Positions 22,928-31,352 of a stretch of 44,762 nt of DNA are shown in pieces. Each line of letters starts with the position of its first letter. The stretch's first letter is position 1. The position numbers were made by a program, and so were the translations under genes. The DNA is from an uncultured Clostridia bacterium (lineage in GTDB: Bacteria > Bacillota > Clostridia > Saccharofermentanales > Saccharofermentanaceae): positions 1 through 44,762 of the forward strand of contig CAMYXL010000018.1 in NCBI GenBank assembly GCA_947303255.1, read 5' to 3'. The notes beneath the pieces are model-generated. The model did not search any database, was not told the DNA's origin, and saw nothing but the letters and a program-made list of their open reading frames with translations.

Positions 22928-25900
22928 TCATCGCTCTATGGCATAACTCTTACATATTTCCGTGAATTCTTTTGACTTAACGAACTCATCGAAAACCTGC
23001 TCTTTTGTCATGCCGCCCTTCATCTCACCGAGCCAGTAATTCATTCCGTCTGTGTCAGGGTCGCGTCCCATAAACGTCTTATACATCTTGGTAATGAGCT
23101 GTTCGTTTGTAAGATTCATGTCTTCGATCTCCTTGGAGAAGAAGAATTCTCTTGCAGCCTTCGAACCTGAAAGTTCAAGGTTGGTCAATCCCAAACTCCA
23201 GAACTTAAGTCCGCCTTCTTCAGGATCTCTTCCGAGACACTCAGTATAAAGTCTTGTTGCAAACGCTGTTGCATTCTTTGATGCAACAGTAGCCTTTGCT
23301 CTTGTAGCACCGGATTTAACGCCGAATGATGCACAAACATTGCACCACTCTTCAGAGTTGATGAAGCAATCAACTACGGAATCACGTCCCTGAGTCTTGA
23401 GGCAGTTCATCCAGAAATTGAAACCGTCTTTATCATCTTTTGCTTCTCTGTCGAAGAATGTCTTGTAGAGAACTTCAAGGAACTGCTCATCAGTAAGTTT
23501 TCTGTCGTTAAACTCTTTACTCAAGAGGAACTCATTAGCGCACTGAGCACCATTAAGGTCACCGTTACCTACATGCTCACACCAGAATGCTTTTCCTTCT
23601 GGTTCGGATGCACGTCCAAGAGCTACTGTATAAAGTCTCTCAACAAAGGCTTCAAATCCGCCTTCATCAGAAGGGGCAGAAGTTGGAACAGTAGTAGGTG
23701 CTGTAGTAGGGGTCTTGGTAGGTGCTGCAGTAGGCGATGTGGTAGGTGCCTTGGTAGGATCTGCTGTCCACTTAGCGTAGAGAGTTATATATTCCGTTAC
23801 AGCTGAATTGAAATTATAAGCTTGTGTGCAGGCTGAGTCTTTGTACCATCCACCGAATGTGTATCCTGTTTTTGTCGGGTCTGCAGGTTTAGTTGCAAAT
23901 TCTCCGACCCACAGTTGCTGAGAAGCAACAGCAGTTCCGCCATTTGTTTCATATTGGACTGTTACCCAACACTTATACGATATACCCTTTGTTTCCGCAT
24001 AGGTCTGTGCATAACTACCGGCTACACAATAGATCGTCACAGGACACTCATTAAAAGCAGCATAGCCTATCTCATTCACACTTTCAGGGATAACAACCTT
24101 TTTCAAATTATTGCAATAACTAAACGCATATGTTCCAATAGTTGTCACACCGTCAGGGATAGTAACAGACGTTAGATTATAACAACTATTAAACGCCGAT
24201 TCTCCAATACTTGTCACAGTAGAAGGAATAGTATATGATGTATCGGTTTTCCCACGTGGAAAGGTTATTAATTCGGTTTTATCCTTATTAAATACTATGC
24301 CGTTTTCACTGCAGTAATTCGGATTATTACTGTCTACATTAATGGAAACAAGTCCACTAGCAAAAGCCTGAGGGTGAAGACTTGTCACACTGGAAGGAAT
24401 AGTTACGGAAGTAAGACCACAACAGCCAAATGCACAATAACCGATACTTGTTACGCTGTTTGGGATAGTAACAGATGTTAGTTCACTACAACCATAAAAC
24501 GTATAAAGTTCAATAGCTTTCACTCCGTTAGGAATAGTAACAGATTGCAAAGAAGAATTATTATAAAACGCATCTCTACCAATGAGTGTAACACTTGAAG
24601 GAATCGTTACGGATGTAAGATTTACACAGTTCTCAAATGAATACTCTCCAATGCTTGTTACATCGGATTTGATAACAATTGACTTGATATCGTCATCACC
24701 ATAAAAAGGGGATAGATTAGATCCGTAAGATTCATAATCATACATAGGACCTTCTCCACTGATCGTGAGTTTACCATTATCGTCGAGCACATATGCGACA
24801 CTGTCACCGCATTGACCAAGCCTCACAATATTACCTTCAACACCAACGAACGGGATTTTGTGTTTATTTGCAAATACCTCAGCACTGCTTCCGGCTTTAC
24901 CATAGATCGTTAACTTAGAATCATCTTTAAAAGAATCATTTGCTATGGTCTGTACACTGTCCGGAATATTTACAAAAGAAAGGTTAGTACAACTCTCAAA
25001 TGCACTGGTACCTATATCGGTTACCCCATCCGGAATAGTAATCGAAGTAAGGCTTTCACATTTATAAAAAGCCCTATTAGGTATAGTTGTCATATTTTTA
25101 GAGATATTAGCAGAAGAAAGACTTGTACACTCAGTAAATGCAAACTCACCAATGCCTGTCACACTATCCGGAATAGTAACGGATTCGAGTTTGGTACAAT
25201 ATCCAAATGCAGATCTTGATATTGTTGTCACACCATCAGGAATAGTAACAGATGTTAGATTATCACACTTATAAAAACTAAAATAACCGATAGATGTCAC
25301 ACCGGATTCGATAATAACCTCCTTTATGCTGCTATCATTATAAAAAGGAGAAGACGTGGAAGTATAATTTTTCATAGCCCCAGTTCCACTGATCGTGAGT
25401 ATACCCGCATCATCTAGTTCATACGAGACATTATTACCGCATGTACCGAATTTCACAACATTAGCACCCTTGAACGGTATACCATTTGTTTCCGCATAGG
25501 TCCGTGCATAACTACCGGCTACACAATAGATCGTCACAGGACACTCATTAAAAGCAGCATAGCCTATCTCATTCACACTTTCAGGGATAACAACCTTTTT
25601 CAAATTATTGCAATAACTAAACGCATATGTTCCAATAGTTGTCACACCGTCAGGGATAGTAACAGACGTTAGATTATAACAACTATTAAACGCCGATTCT
25701 CCAATACTTGTCACAGTAGAAGGAATAGTATATGATGTATCGGTTTTCCCACGTGGAAAGGTTATTAATTCGGTTTTATCCTTATTAAATACTATGCCGT
25801 TTTCACTGCAGTAATTCGGATTATTACTGTCTACATTAATGGAAACAAGTCCACTAGCAAAAGCCTGAGGGTGAAGACTTGTCACACTGGAAGGAATAGT

Positions 25901-26431
25901 TACGGAAGTAAGACCACAACAGCCAAATGCACAATAACCGATACTTGTTACGCTGTTTGGGATAGTAACAGATGTTAGTTCACTACAACCATAAAACGTA
26001 TAAAGTTCAATAGCTTTCACTCCGTTAGGAATAGTAACAGATTGCAAAGAAGAATTATTATAAAACGCATCTCTACCAATGAGTGTAACACTTGAAGGAA
26101 TCGTTACGGATGTAAGATTTACACAGTTCTCAAATGAATACTCTCCAATGCTTGTTACATCGGATTTGATAACAATTGACTTGATATCGTCATCACCATA
26201 AAAAGGGGATAGATTAGATCCGTAAGATTCATAATCATACATAGGACCTTTTCCGCTGATCGTGAGTTTACCCGTATTGTCGAGCTCATATGAGACTTTG
26301 TCACCGCAAGAGCCACTGGCGACTACTCCTGCATTTACGGTTTTCGCGAATGGTGGGAACAAAACCACACTCAGTAACATGGAAAGTATGATAACTGCAC
26401 TTAGCAACACTTTCCCTCTTTGAATCTTCAT
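22928..26431 (-). CDS. BspA-like LRR surface protein with Flg_new repeat and two DUF4214 domains
   Basis: About 1167 residues from the ATG at 26431, chosen because GGAGG lies nine bases upstream (a TTG at 26446 is also in frame). The order is a signal peptide ending Val-Asn-Ala, then three blocks of LRR_5/BspA repeats with the recurring Leu-Thr-Ser-Val-Thr-Ile-Pro and Val-Thr-Ser-Ile-Gly words. Each block starts with a Ser/Tyr-Glu-Leu-Asp-x-x-Gly-x-Leu-Thr-Ile-Ser-Gly segment. Blocks 1 and 3 are almost identical. An InlB-B/Flg_new repeat (Gly-Tyr-Thr-Phe-Gly-Gly-Trp-Tyr) follows near residue 845, then a Pro/Thr/Ala linker and two DUF4214 regions with Gly-Arg-(Ala/Asp)-x-(Glu/Asp) motifs. No LPXTG motif is seen. 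Probably an adhesin. Confidence 0.93.
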   Translation of the reverse strand: MKIQRGKVLLSAVIILSMLLSVVLFPPFAKTVNAGVVASGSCGDKVSYELDNTGKLTISGKGPMYDYESYGSNLSPFYGDDDIKSIVIKSDVTSIGEYSFENCVNLTSVTIPSSVTLIGRDAFYNNSSLQSVTIPNGVKAIELYTFYGCSELTSVTIPNSVTSIGYCAFGCCGLTSVTIPSSVTSLHPQAFASGLVSINVDSNNPNYCSENGIVFNKDKTELITFPRGKTDTSYTIPSTVTSIGESAFNSCYNLTSVTIPDGVTTIGTYAFSYCNNLKKVVIPESVNEIGYAAFNECPVTIYCVAGSYARTYAETNGIPFKGANVVKFGTCGNNVSYELDDAGILTISGTGAMKNYTSTSSPFYNDSSIKEVIIESGVTSIGYFSFYKCDNLTSVTIPDGVTTISRSAFGYCTKLESVTIPDSVTGIGEFAFTECTSLSSANISKNMTTIPNRAFYKCESLTSITIPDGVTDIGTSAFESCTNLSFVNIPDSVQTIANDSFKDDSKLTIYGKAGSSAEVFANKHKIPFVGVEGNIVRLGQCGDSVAYVLDDNGKLTISGEGPMYDYESYGSNLSPFYGDDDIKSIVIKSDVTSIGEYSFENCVNLTSVTIPSSVTLIGRDAFYNNSSLQSVTIPNGVKAIELYTFYGCSELTSVTIPNSVTSIGYCAFGCCGLTSVTIPSSVTSLHPQAFASGLVSINVDSNNPNYCSENGIVFNKDKTELITFPRGKTDTSYTIPSTVTSIGESAFNSCYNLTSVTIPDGVTTIGTYAFSYCNNLKKVVIPESVNEIGYAAFNECPVTIYCVAGSYAQTYAETKGISYKCWVTVQYETNGGTAVASQQLWVGEFATKPADPTKTGYTFGGWYKDSACTQAYNFNSAVTEYITLYAKWTADPTKAPTTSPTAAPTKTPTTAPTTVPTSAPSDEGGFEAFVERLYTVALGRASEPEGKAFWCEHVGNGDLNGAQCANEFLLSKEFNDRKLTDEQFLEVLYKTFFDREAKDDKDGFNFWMNCLKTQGRDSVVDCFINSEEWCNVCASFGVKSGATRAKATVASKNATAFATRLYTECLGRDPEEGGLKFWSLGLTNLELSGSKAAREFFFSKEIEDMNLTNEQLITKMYKTFMGRDPDTDGMNYWLGEMKGGMTKEQVFDEFVKSKEFTEICKSYAIER
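23988..24775. repeat. 788-bp direct repeat within the BspA-like gene, copy A
   Basis: Matches 25485-26272 at a constant offset of 1497 bases (exactly 499 codons). By eye only three differences were seen, one near the left end and two near the right end, so roughly 740 central bases look identical. Confidence 0.93.
25485..26272. repeat. 788-bp direct repeat within the BspA-like gene, copy B
   Basis: In-frame partner of copy A, encoding the N-terminal LRR block. The block between the copies (24776-25484) encodes a related but diverged LRR block. Confidence 0.93.
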
Positions 26432-26460
26432 CAATAATACCTCCAAATTCTTTTTAATTT

Positions 26461-26660
26461 ACATTTTGTTTCTATACAACAAAAGACGTGGCTACCCAAC
26501 CCAAACGGGTACCACATCCTTAGATCATTTCGGGATGATGTGATATCTGATTGAGGCATAATCATCCTGCCTAATTGCCTCGAAGATTATCGGAATCCTT
26601 ATCACAGCTGTAAACTCCCTGATTTAATAACTTTCGGGTAAGATACATTTACCTTCAATT
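26461..26660 (-). ncRNA. Structured 5' leader of the BspA-like gene (possible attenuator)
   Basis: This gene-free region precedes the LRR gene. Read on the minus strand, GAGGCA (26576-26581) can pair with TGCCTC (26553-26558), while GGATGAT (26561-26567) inside that loop can pair with ATCATCC (26533-26539) outside it. The two helices are therefore interleaved and could form a pseudoknot or alternate. Further on, GTGG-ACCC (26515-26507) can pair with GGGT-CCAC (26497-26488), followed by CTTTTGTT, like a terminator. I do not recognise a known riboswitch class. The rest of the gap to 26756 shows nothing clear. Confidence 0.4.
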
Positions 26661-26792
26661 TATAAATATATTTTGTCACTATCTGTATTTTAATACAACC
26701 TCGTTATGAAAATTATGGAAAGAATATAAAATGGAGATCTCGCCTGACGCATCCTTTTATTGCTCATTGTCTTCGTGAGTTTTACCAAGGAA

Positions 26793-26829
26793 ACAAATAA
26801 CCCCCGGAGTCGAAAAACTTCTGGGGGTT
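26793..26829 (-). terminator. Intrinsic terminator of purA
   Basis: On the minus strand, AACCCCC and GGGGGTT arms (with an inner GAAG/ACTC-type extension) are followed by ATTTGTTT, shortly after the purA stop. Confidence 0.8.
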
Positions 26830-26874
26830 TGTGTTCTGTTTTTGACAGCCTTTTCGGCTTGTTGAAAAAAGTAT

Positions 26875-28146
26875 TTATCTGTAAATGATCTCGTTTCTCT
26901 TAGGTCCTGTGGAGACGATGGAGATGTGAACTCCGAGTTCCTTCTCAACGAAGAGGACATAGTCCTGTGCTTCCTTAGGAAGCTTATCAAACTCTGTGAT
27001 TCCTCTGATGTCGCACTTCCAACCAGGAAGCTTAGTAAGAACCGGCTTAGCGGAATCAAGCTTTGTAGGATTCGGGAAATCCTTTGTCTCAACACCGTCT
27101 ACGATATAGCCTGTGCAAACCGGGATCTCATCGAGGTATCCGAGACAGTCGATAGCTGTGAAAGCAACCTCTGTTGCACCCTGAACCTGGCAGCCGTAAC
27201 GTGAAGCTACGCAGTCGAACCAACCCATACGACGTGGACGTCCTGTTGTTGCACCGTACTCACCTGCGTCACCGCCGCGCTTACGAAGCTCGTCAGCCTC
27301 GTCGCCGAAGATCTCGCTTACGAAAGCACCTGCACCAACTGCAGAAGAGTAAGCCTTAACTACTGTGACAACATCCTTGATCTCATATGGCGGGATACCT
27401 GCGCCTACTGCACCGTAACCTGCGAGAGTGGATGAAGATGTAACCATAGGATAGATTCCGAGGTCCGGATCCTTCATGGAACCGAGTTGACCTTCAAGAA
27501 GGATCTTCTTTCCGGACTTGATAGCATCGTGCAAGTAGCTCTGTGTGTTGCAGACATAAGGAGCAACAACATCAGCCCACTTGGATACTTCCTCGAAAAG
27601 CTGGTTTGCATCGATCGGATCTTTCTTGTAAAGGTGAACGATGAGAGCATTCTTGATCTCGAGAACTCTCTCGATCTTTTCCTTCAAAGCTTCCTTGTTG
27701 AAGAGCTCGCCTACCTGGAAACCGATCTTAGCATATTTGTCAGAGTAGAAAGGAGCGATACCGGACTTTGTAGAACCGAAAGCCTTGCCACCGAGCCTTT
27801 CTTCCTCATACTGATCGAAAAGGATGTGGTACGGCATTACGATCTGTGCTCTGTCAGAAACCTTGATCTGTGGCTCGATTCCGCGCTCCTTGAGGGAGTT
27901 CAATTCCTCGATGAACTTAGGAATGTTGAATGCAACGCCGTTACCGATTATGTTTACGATGTTCTTATGGCATACACCTGATGGCATCAAGTGAAGTGCG
28001 AATTTACCGAACTCATTGATGATCGTATGTCCTGCATTGGCACCGCCCTGAAAACGGATAACAATGTCTGATTCAGAAGCCAAAAGGTCTGTGATCTTAC
28101 CCTTACCTTCGTCACCCCAGTTAGCTCCAACGATAGCTTTAACCAT
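26875..28146 (-). CDS. purA: Adenylosuccinate synthetase
   Basis: A 423-residue GTP-dependent enzyme that makes adenylosuccinate from IMP and aspartate on the route to AMP. The N-terminal Gly-Ala-Asn-Trp-Gly-Asp-Glu-Gly-Lys-Gly-Lys is the family P-loop with the catalytic Asp. Gly-Gly-Ala-Asn-Ala-Gly-His-Thr contains the catalytic His. Also visible are Gly-Ser-Thr-Lys-Ser-Gly-Ile-Ala-Pro and Gly-Ala-Thr-Thr-Gly-Arg-Pro-Arg-Arg. The ATG at 28146 is chosen because GGAGG lies at good spacing (a TTG at 28158 would take in the ribosome binding site). Monocistronic, with a terminator. Confidence 0.97.
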   Translation of the reverse strand: MVKAIVGANWGDEGKGKITDLLASESDIVIRFQGGANAGHTIINEFGKFALHLMPSGVCHKNIVNIIGNGVAFNIPKFIEELNSLKERGIEPQIKVSDRAQIVMPYHILFDQYEEERLGGKAFGSTKSGIAPFYSDKYAKIGFQVGELFNKEALKEKIERVLEIKNALIVHLYKKDPIDANQLFEEVSKWADVVAPYVCNTQSYLHDAIKSGKKILLEGQLGSMKDPDLGIYPMVTSSSTLAGYGAVGAGIPPYEIKDVVTVVKAYSSAVGAGAFVSEIFGDEADELRKRGGDAGEYGATTGRPRRMGWFDCVASRYGCQVQGATEVAFTAIDCLGYLDEIPVCTGYIVDGVETKDFPNPTKLDSAKPVLTKLPGWKCDIRGITEFDKLPKEAQDYVLFVEKELGVHISIVSTGPKRNEIIYR

Positions 28147-28264
28147 AAAAACCTCCAATTGATGTTTATATTATGTGTTTCAAACCAAACGTTCGAATTA
28201 TAATACATATATAAAAGGATTTCAATTTAATAAAGTGTCACAATAATTGCCGATTTTTGCCCGC

Positions 28265-29011
28265 TTAGCCGTTTAAGTATTCCAAAGCCTTGTTAAGAGC
28301 CAGATCCTCGATCTCGCTTGACAGTTCAGGAAGGACATAATCTTCCCCGTACTTGTTCTTGAGGGCTGTCTCAAGGAGAAGATCAGTTACGGCAGCGTTT
28401 TTCGGAAGGAAGCTTCCGTGGGAATATGTGCAGAAACAATTCTTGTATCTTGCTCCCTCGAAGCCGTCCTCACCGTTATTTCCGGCACCTTTGATGACTT
28501 TCATGAACGGCTTTACCGATGGACCCAGGTGGGTCCTTCCGCTGTGGTTCTCAAAACCTGCGACCTTTACGTTCTTTCCGGATGGAAGCTCGATCTCGTA
28601 GATCGTGTCCTGAATGAAGCGCTCTTTCTTGCCTTCTGTGTAGATATCTATGGCGCCCAGGCACTCCAGCTTGTTGCCGTCATGCTCCAGGTAGTATTTT
28701 CCCAGCATCTGATAACCGCCGCAGATACAAAGGAAGACTTTTCCGTCTTCGATCATGTTCTTTATGGTCGGTCCCTTGACGTGGACGAGGTCGTCCTTGA
28801 GGATATTCTGTTCATTGTCCTGACCTCCTCCGAGGAAAGCGATGTCGATCTTTGAAGGATCCAGCTCGTCACCTATGGAGATCTCCTTTATGGTGACGTC
28901 AATGCCGCGGCGGACCGCCCTGGTATAGAGCGCGAGGACGTTTCCCCTGTCGCCGTAGAGGTTCAGAAGGTCAGGATAAAAATGTCCGATCGTTAACTTA
29001 ATCTCACTCAT
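28265..29011 (-). CDS. gatD: Lipid II amidotransferase glutaminase subunit
   Basis: A 248-residue class I glutamine amidotransferase of the CobB/CobQ-like kind. With MurT it amidates D-glutamate of lipid II. The catalytic Cys is in Phe-Leu-Cys-Ile-Cys-Gly-Gly-Tyr-Gln-Met (near residue 93) and the His in Thr-Tyr-Ser-His-Gly-Ser-Phe-Leu-Pro (near residue 190). The N terminus Ile-Gly-His-Phe-Tyr-Pro-Asp-Leu-Leu-Asn-Leu-Tyr-Gly-Asp-Arg-Gly-Asn is diagnostic of GatD. The start at 29011 has GAGGA upstream. Extending to 29125 would give a basic leader antisense to nothing known and overlap murT. It begins eight bases after the murT stop. Confidence 0.94.
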   Translation of the reverse strand: MSEIKLTIGHFYPDLLNLYGDRGNVLALYTRAVRRGIDVTIKEISIGDELDPSKIDIAFLGGGQDNEQNILKDDLVHVKGPTIKNMIEDGKVFLCICGGYQMLGKYYLEHDGNKLECLGAIDIYTEGKKERFIQDTIYEIELPSGKNVKVAGFENHSGRTHLGPSVKPFMKVIKGAGNNGEDGFEGARYKNCFCTYSHGSFLPKNAAVTDLLLETALKNKYGEDYVLPELSSEIEDLALNKALEYLNG

Positions 29012-29019
29012 ATCCGTCC

Positions 29020-30444
29020 TCACTTCCAGAAATCCTTGATTCCGAGCTCGCTTACGAGCCTGCCGCGAAGATCCAGCATAGCGGTATAGTTCGGGAGAAC
29101 GTATACGCAGCCGCCTTCTTCGCACTCTTCGACTGCTTTTTTGAGAAGCTTCACGGCATCAGCCATCGGCGCACATTCAATGTCTTTTTGATCCTTGCCG
29201 CTGTAGTTCACGCGAAGGAGCATGTCGCCGTACCTCTCGCCGGAGACGTATATTTTCTTCGGAAGCATCTCCACCTTGCTCTCAAAATCAACGTCCCAGA
29301 TCCATGACACGTCCTTGCCGTCAGCGATGTTGCTGTTAAGAAGGAACATCAGCGACTTCGCGTCGTGTGCCTCCGATACGAAGGACAGTGATCTGTCGAG
29401 TCCAGCCGGATTTTTGACAAGGAGTATGCAGAGTTTCTTGCCGCCCGGAAGGTCGATCTTCTCCATTCTTCCGAAAGCAGCCTTTACCTCGGAAGAAGCT
29501 TTGCAGGCCTTCTTGAACGGCTCTTCCCTGCCCTCGAGCTTTAACATCTCGGTTACCGCAGACACTGCGGCGCAGGTGTTGTAGAGATTGTGCATACCCG
29601 GGATCTTAAGAGACAGTTCTTCTTTCTCTTCACCCTTTTTTATCTCGAAAACATACCCTTCATCGGAAGGACTGTTCTTTAAGTCATAGATAACTTCATA
29701 AGTTGTGGACGGACTTTTAAAGCCGCAGGACGGACAGTAAAAATCGCCCAGATGGCTGAAGCTTCTGGAGTTGTATTCGTATCTGACTTTGCACTCAGGG
29801 CAGTAGACTGCGTCGCTTGAGGCCTTGATCACGCCTTTTCGAGAAGGATAAGTCTTATTGTTATAAGTCATGGATTCCTTGCTCATGCCGAAGAAAAGGC
29901 TTCGGTCTTCCCTGCCCTTGCCGAGGGCTGCAACGAGGGAATCGTCGCTGTTTAAGATGAGCTTGGCGGAAGTCTTGTCGATACCGGAAGCGATAAGATC
30001 CCTGGTGTGGGTCAGTTCGCCGTAACGGTCGAGCTGATCTCTGAAAAGGTTGGTAACAACGGAAATCTTCGGCTTAAGAGAACCCGCGATCTTTGCGAAA
30101 GCGGCTTCGTCAGTCTCGAGGACGTAGATGGTCTTCTTGTCGGTCTTCGGCTTCTCGCAGATAAGAGTTGTCGCGATGCCGGACGCCAGATTCGCGCCGG
30201 AGATGTTGTTGATAACTTCGTAGTCGCCATATGAAGCGATCATCTCGGAGATCATGTGGGATGTTGTGGTCTTGCCGTTGGTACCGGTGACCGTGATTAT
30301 AAACTTGCCTTCTGCCGCCTTTTTGATGGCATCAGGATCGAACTTGAGAGCTGTCTTGCCCGGAAGAGTAGTTGCTCCTCTTCCCATCAGCCTTAAACCC
30401 AGTTTCACGGTCTTTGCCGCGAGCTTAGAAATTCCGAATCTCAT
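29020..30444 (-). CDS. murT: Lipid II amidotransferase Mur ligase-like subunit
   Basis: A 474-residue Mur-ligase family protein that activates the D-Glu carboxylate in lipid II for amidation by GatD-released ammonia. The central ATP site is Thr-Gly-Thr-Asn-Gly-Lys-Thr-Thr-Thr near residue 53. A zinc-ribbon insert is clear: Cys-Pro-Glu-Cys followed ~20 residues later by Cys-Pro-Ser-Cys, which is diagnostic of MurT within the family. The C-terminal DUF1727 region follows with the Tyr-Val-Leu-Pro-Asn-Tyr-Thr-Ala-Met segment. Amidated stem peptides are needed for cross-linking and sortase substrates in many Gram-positives, which fits the sortase gene directly upstream. Confidence 0.95.
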   Translation of the reverse strand: MRFGISKLAAKTVKLGLRLMGRGATTLPGKTALKFDPDAIKKAAEGKFIITVTGTNGKTTTSHMISEMIASYGDYEVINNISGANLASGIATTLICEKPKTDKKTIYVLETDEAAFAKIAGSLKPKISVVTNLFRDQLDRYGELTHTRDLIASGIDKTSAKLILNSDDSLVAALGKGREDRSLFFGMSKESMTYNNKTYPSRKGVIKASSDAVYCPECKVRYEYNSRSFSHLGDFYCPSCGFKSPSTTYEVIYDLKNSPSDEGYVFEIKKGEEKEELSLKIPGMHNLYNTCAAVSAVTEMLKLEGREEPFKKACKASSEVKAAFGRMEKIDLPGGKKLCILLVKNPAGLDRSLSFVSEAHDAKSLMFLLNSNIADGKDVSWIWDVDFESKVEMLPKKIYVSGERYGDMLLRVNYSGKDQKDIECAPMADAVKLLKKAVEECEEGGCVYVLPNYTAMLDLRGRLVSELGIKDFWK

Positions 30445-30450
30445 CTTATG

Positions 30451-31248
30451 TTAATCCTCGCCCTCCAGGATATGACCTATTACGAGGATCCTCTTGGTTC
30501 CTTCCCCGGTGTATGTACAGCTAACCAGAGTGATCTGCTTGCCCGTACCGTCGTCACCGTCTACATAATCCTCCAACTCAGAAGGATCGACGACTATCGT
30601 CTTATCAACTATATAGATATATTCTTTGCCGTCAAGCATCGTGATCTTAACTGTATCTCCGATCTTAACGTCTATGAGCTTATTGAAGAACATTCCCTCA
30701 ACACGCATGTGGTGTCCGAGAAGACAGCAGTTTCCGTCTTCACCCGGGAGCACGGATGACTGGTGATGACCGATCCCGTAACGAAGGTCGATTACGGTAT
30801 CGTTATCGAAAACAACGAAATGGCAGTCGATGGAATCGATGTCGATCATGCCGAGAACCGTCAAAGTAACGTCATCAGGCATCTCTTCGAGTGCAGCCTC
30901 GATCTCGGCCTTGATAGCCTCAGCATCAGCGCCTTCAGCGTAGATATCGTAATCTTCGCCGTTTACCTTGTTTGCATCCTTAGGAACAACGATCGTATAT
31001 TCGGTGACGTCAGGTTTGATGATGATCTCCTCGACCTTTTCGACCTGAGCCTGAACTTCCTTTTTGCGCATGCGGTTCTTTATCGGGTCAATGAGAAGGA
31101 AGATGGCAGCGACGATTGCGAACAGCAAAGCCACTACAAGAAGAACATTACTGATGATCTTGTTCTTTTTTCTTCTTGCTTCCCTGTCGTATTTACGGCC
31201 GTTTTCGTCAACTCCGAAGAGTTTTGTACCTTTATAGTCCCCGTTCAT
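30451..31248 (-). CDS. Sortase family transpeptidase
   Basis: A 265-residue type II membrane protein. A basic cytoplasmic N terminus of ~30 residues leads to one transmembrane helix (about residues 32-53), a Lys/Glu stalk, and the sortase beta barrel. The catalytic His is in Leu-Leu-Gly-His-His-Met (near residue 180), the Cys in Leu-Val-Ser-Cys-Thr-Tyr-Thr (near residue 245), and the Arg in Thr-Lys-Arg-Ile-Leu-Val-Ile-Gly. Class is uncertain, with the best resemblance to class D or similar. No LPXTG-type substrate is in the window. It lies six bases upstream of murT, so cell wall amidation and protein anchoring may be co-expressed. Diverges from dnaA. Confidence 0.92.
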   Translation of the reverse strand: MNGDYKGTKLFGVDENGRKYDREARRKKNKIISNVLLVVALLFAIVAAIFLLIDPIKNRMRKKEVQAQVEKVEEIIIKPDVTEYTIVVPKDANKVNGEDYDIYAEGADAEAIKAEIEAALEEMPDDVTLTVLGMIDIDSIDCHFVVFDNDTVIDLRYGIGHHQSSVLPGEDGNCCLLGHHMRVEGMFFNKLIDVKIGDTVKITMLDGKEYIYIVDKTIVVDPSELEDYVDGDDGTGKQITLVSCTYTGEGTKRILVIGHILEGED

Positions 31249-31352
31249 CCTTATCTCCGAAAAAATCCGATAAAATTGGAATTTGTAACATTATTATAAT
31301 GCATTTCTGTGATATTATATGTTTACTTTTCACTTTTTTTGGAGGATGGGTT
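31249..31352. promoter_or_regulatory. Divergent dnaA / sortase intergenic region
   Basis: AT-rich, 104 bases. TATAAT at 31295-31300 and TATTAT at 31313-31318 are candidate -10 elements for dnaA, without strong -35 partners. No DnaA box consensus is seen here. GGAGG at 31341-31345 decides the dnaA start. Confidence 0.45.

Noticed and set aside
24246..24262. CCCACGTGGAAA in the BspA-like gene as a parS site
   Set aside because: Only the inner eight to ten bases match. It encodes a Phe-Pro-Arg-Gly-Lys segment and appears twice only because the block is duplicated.
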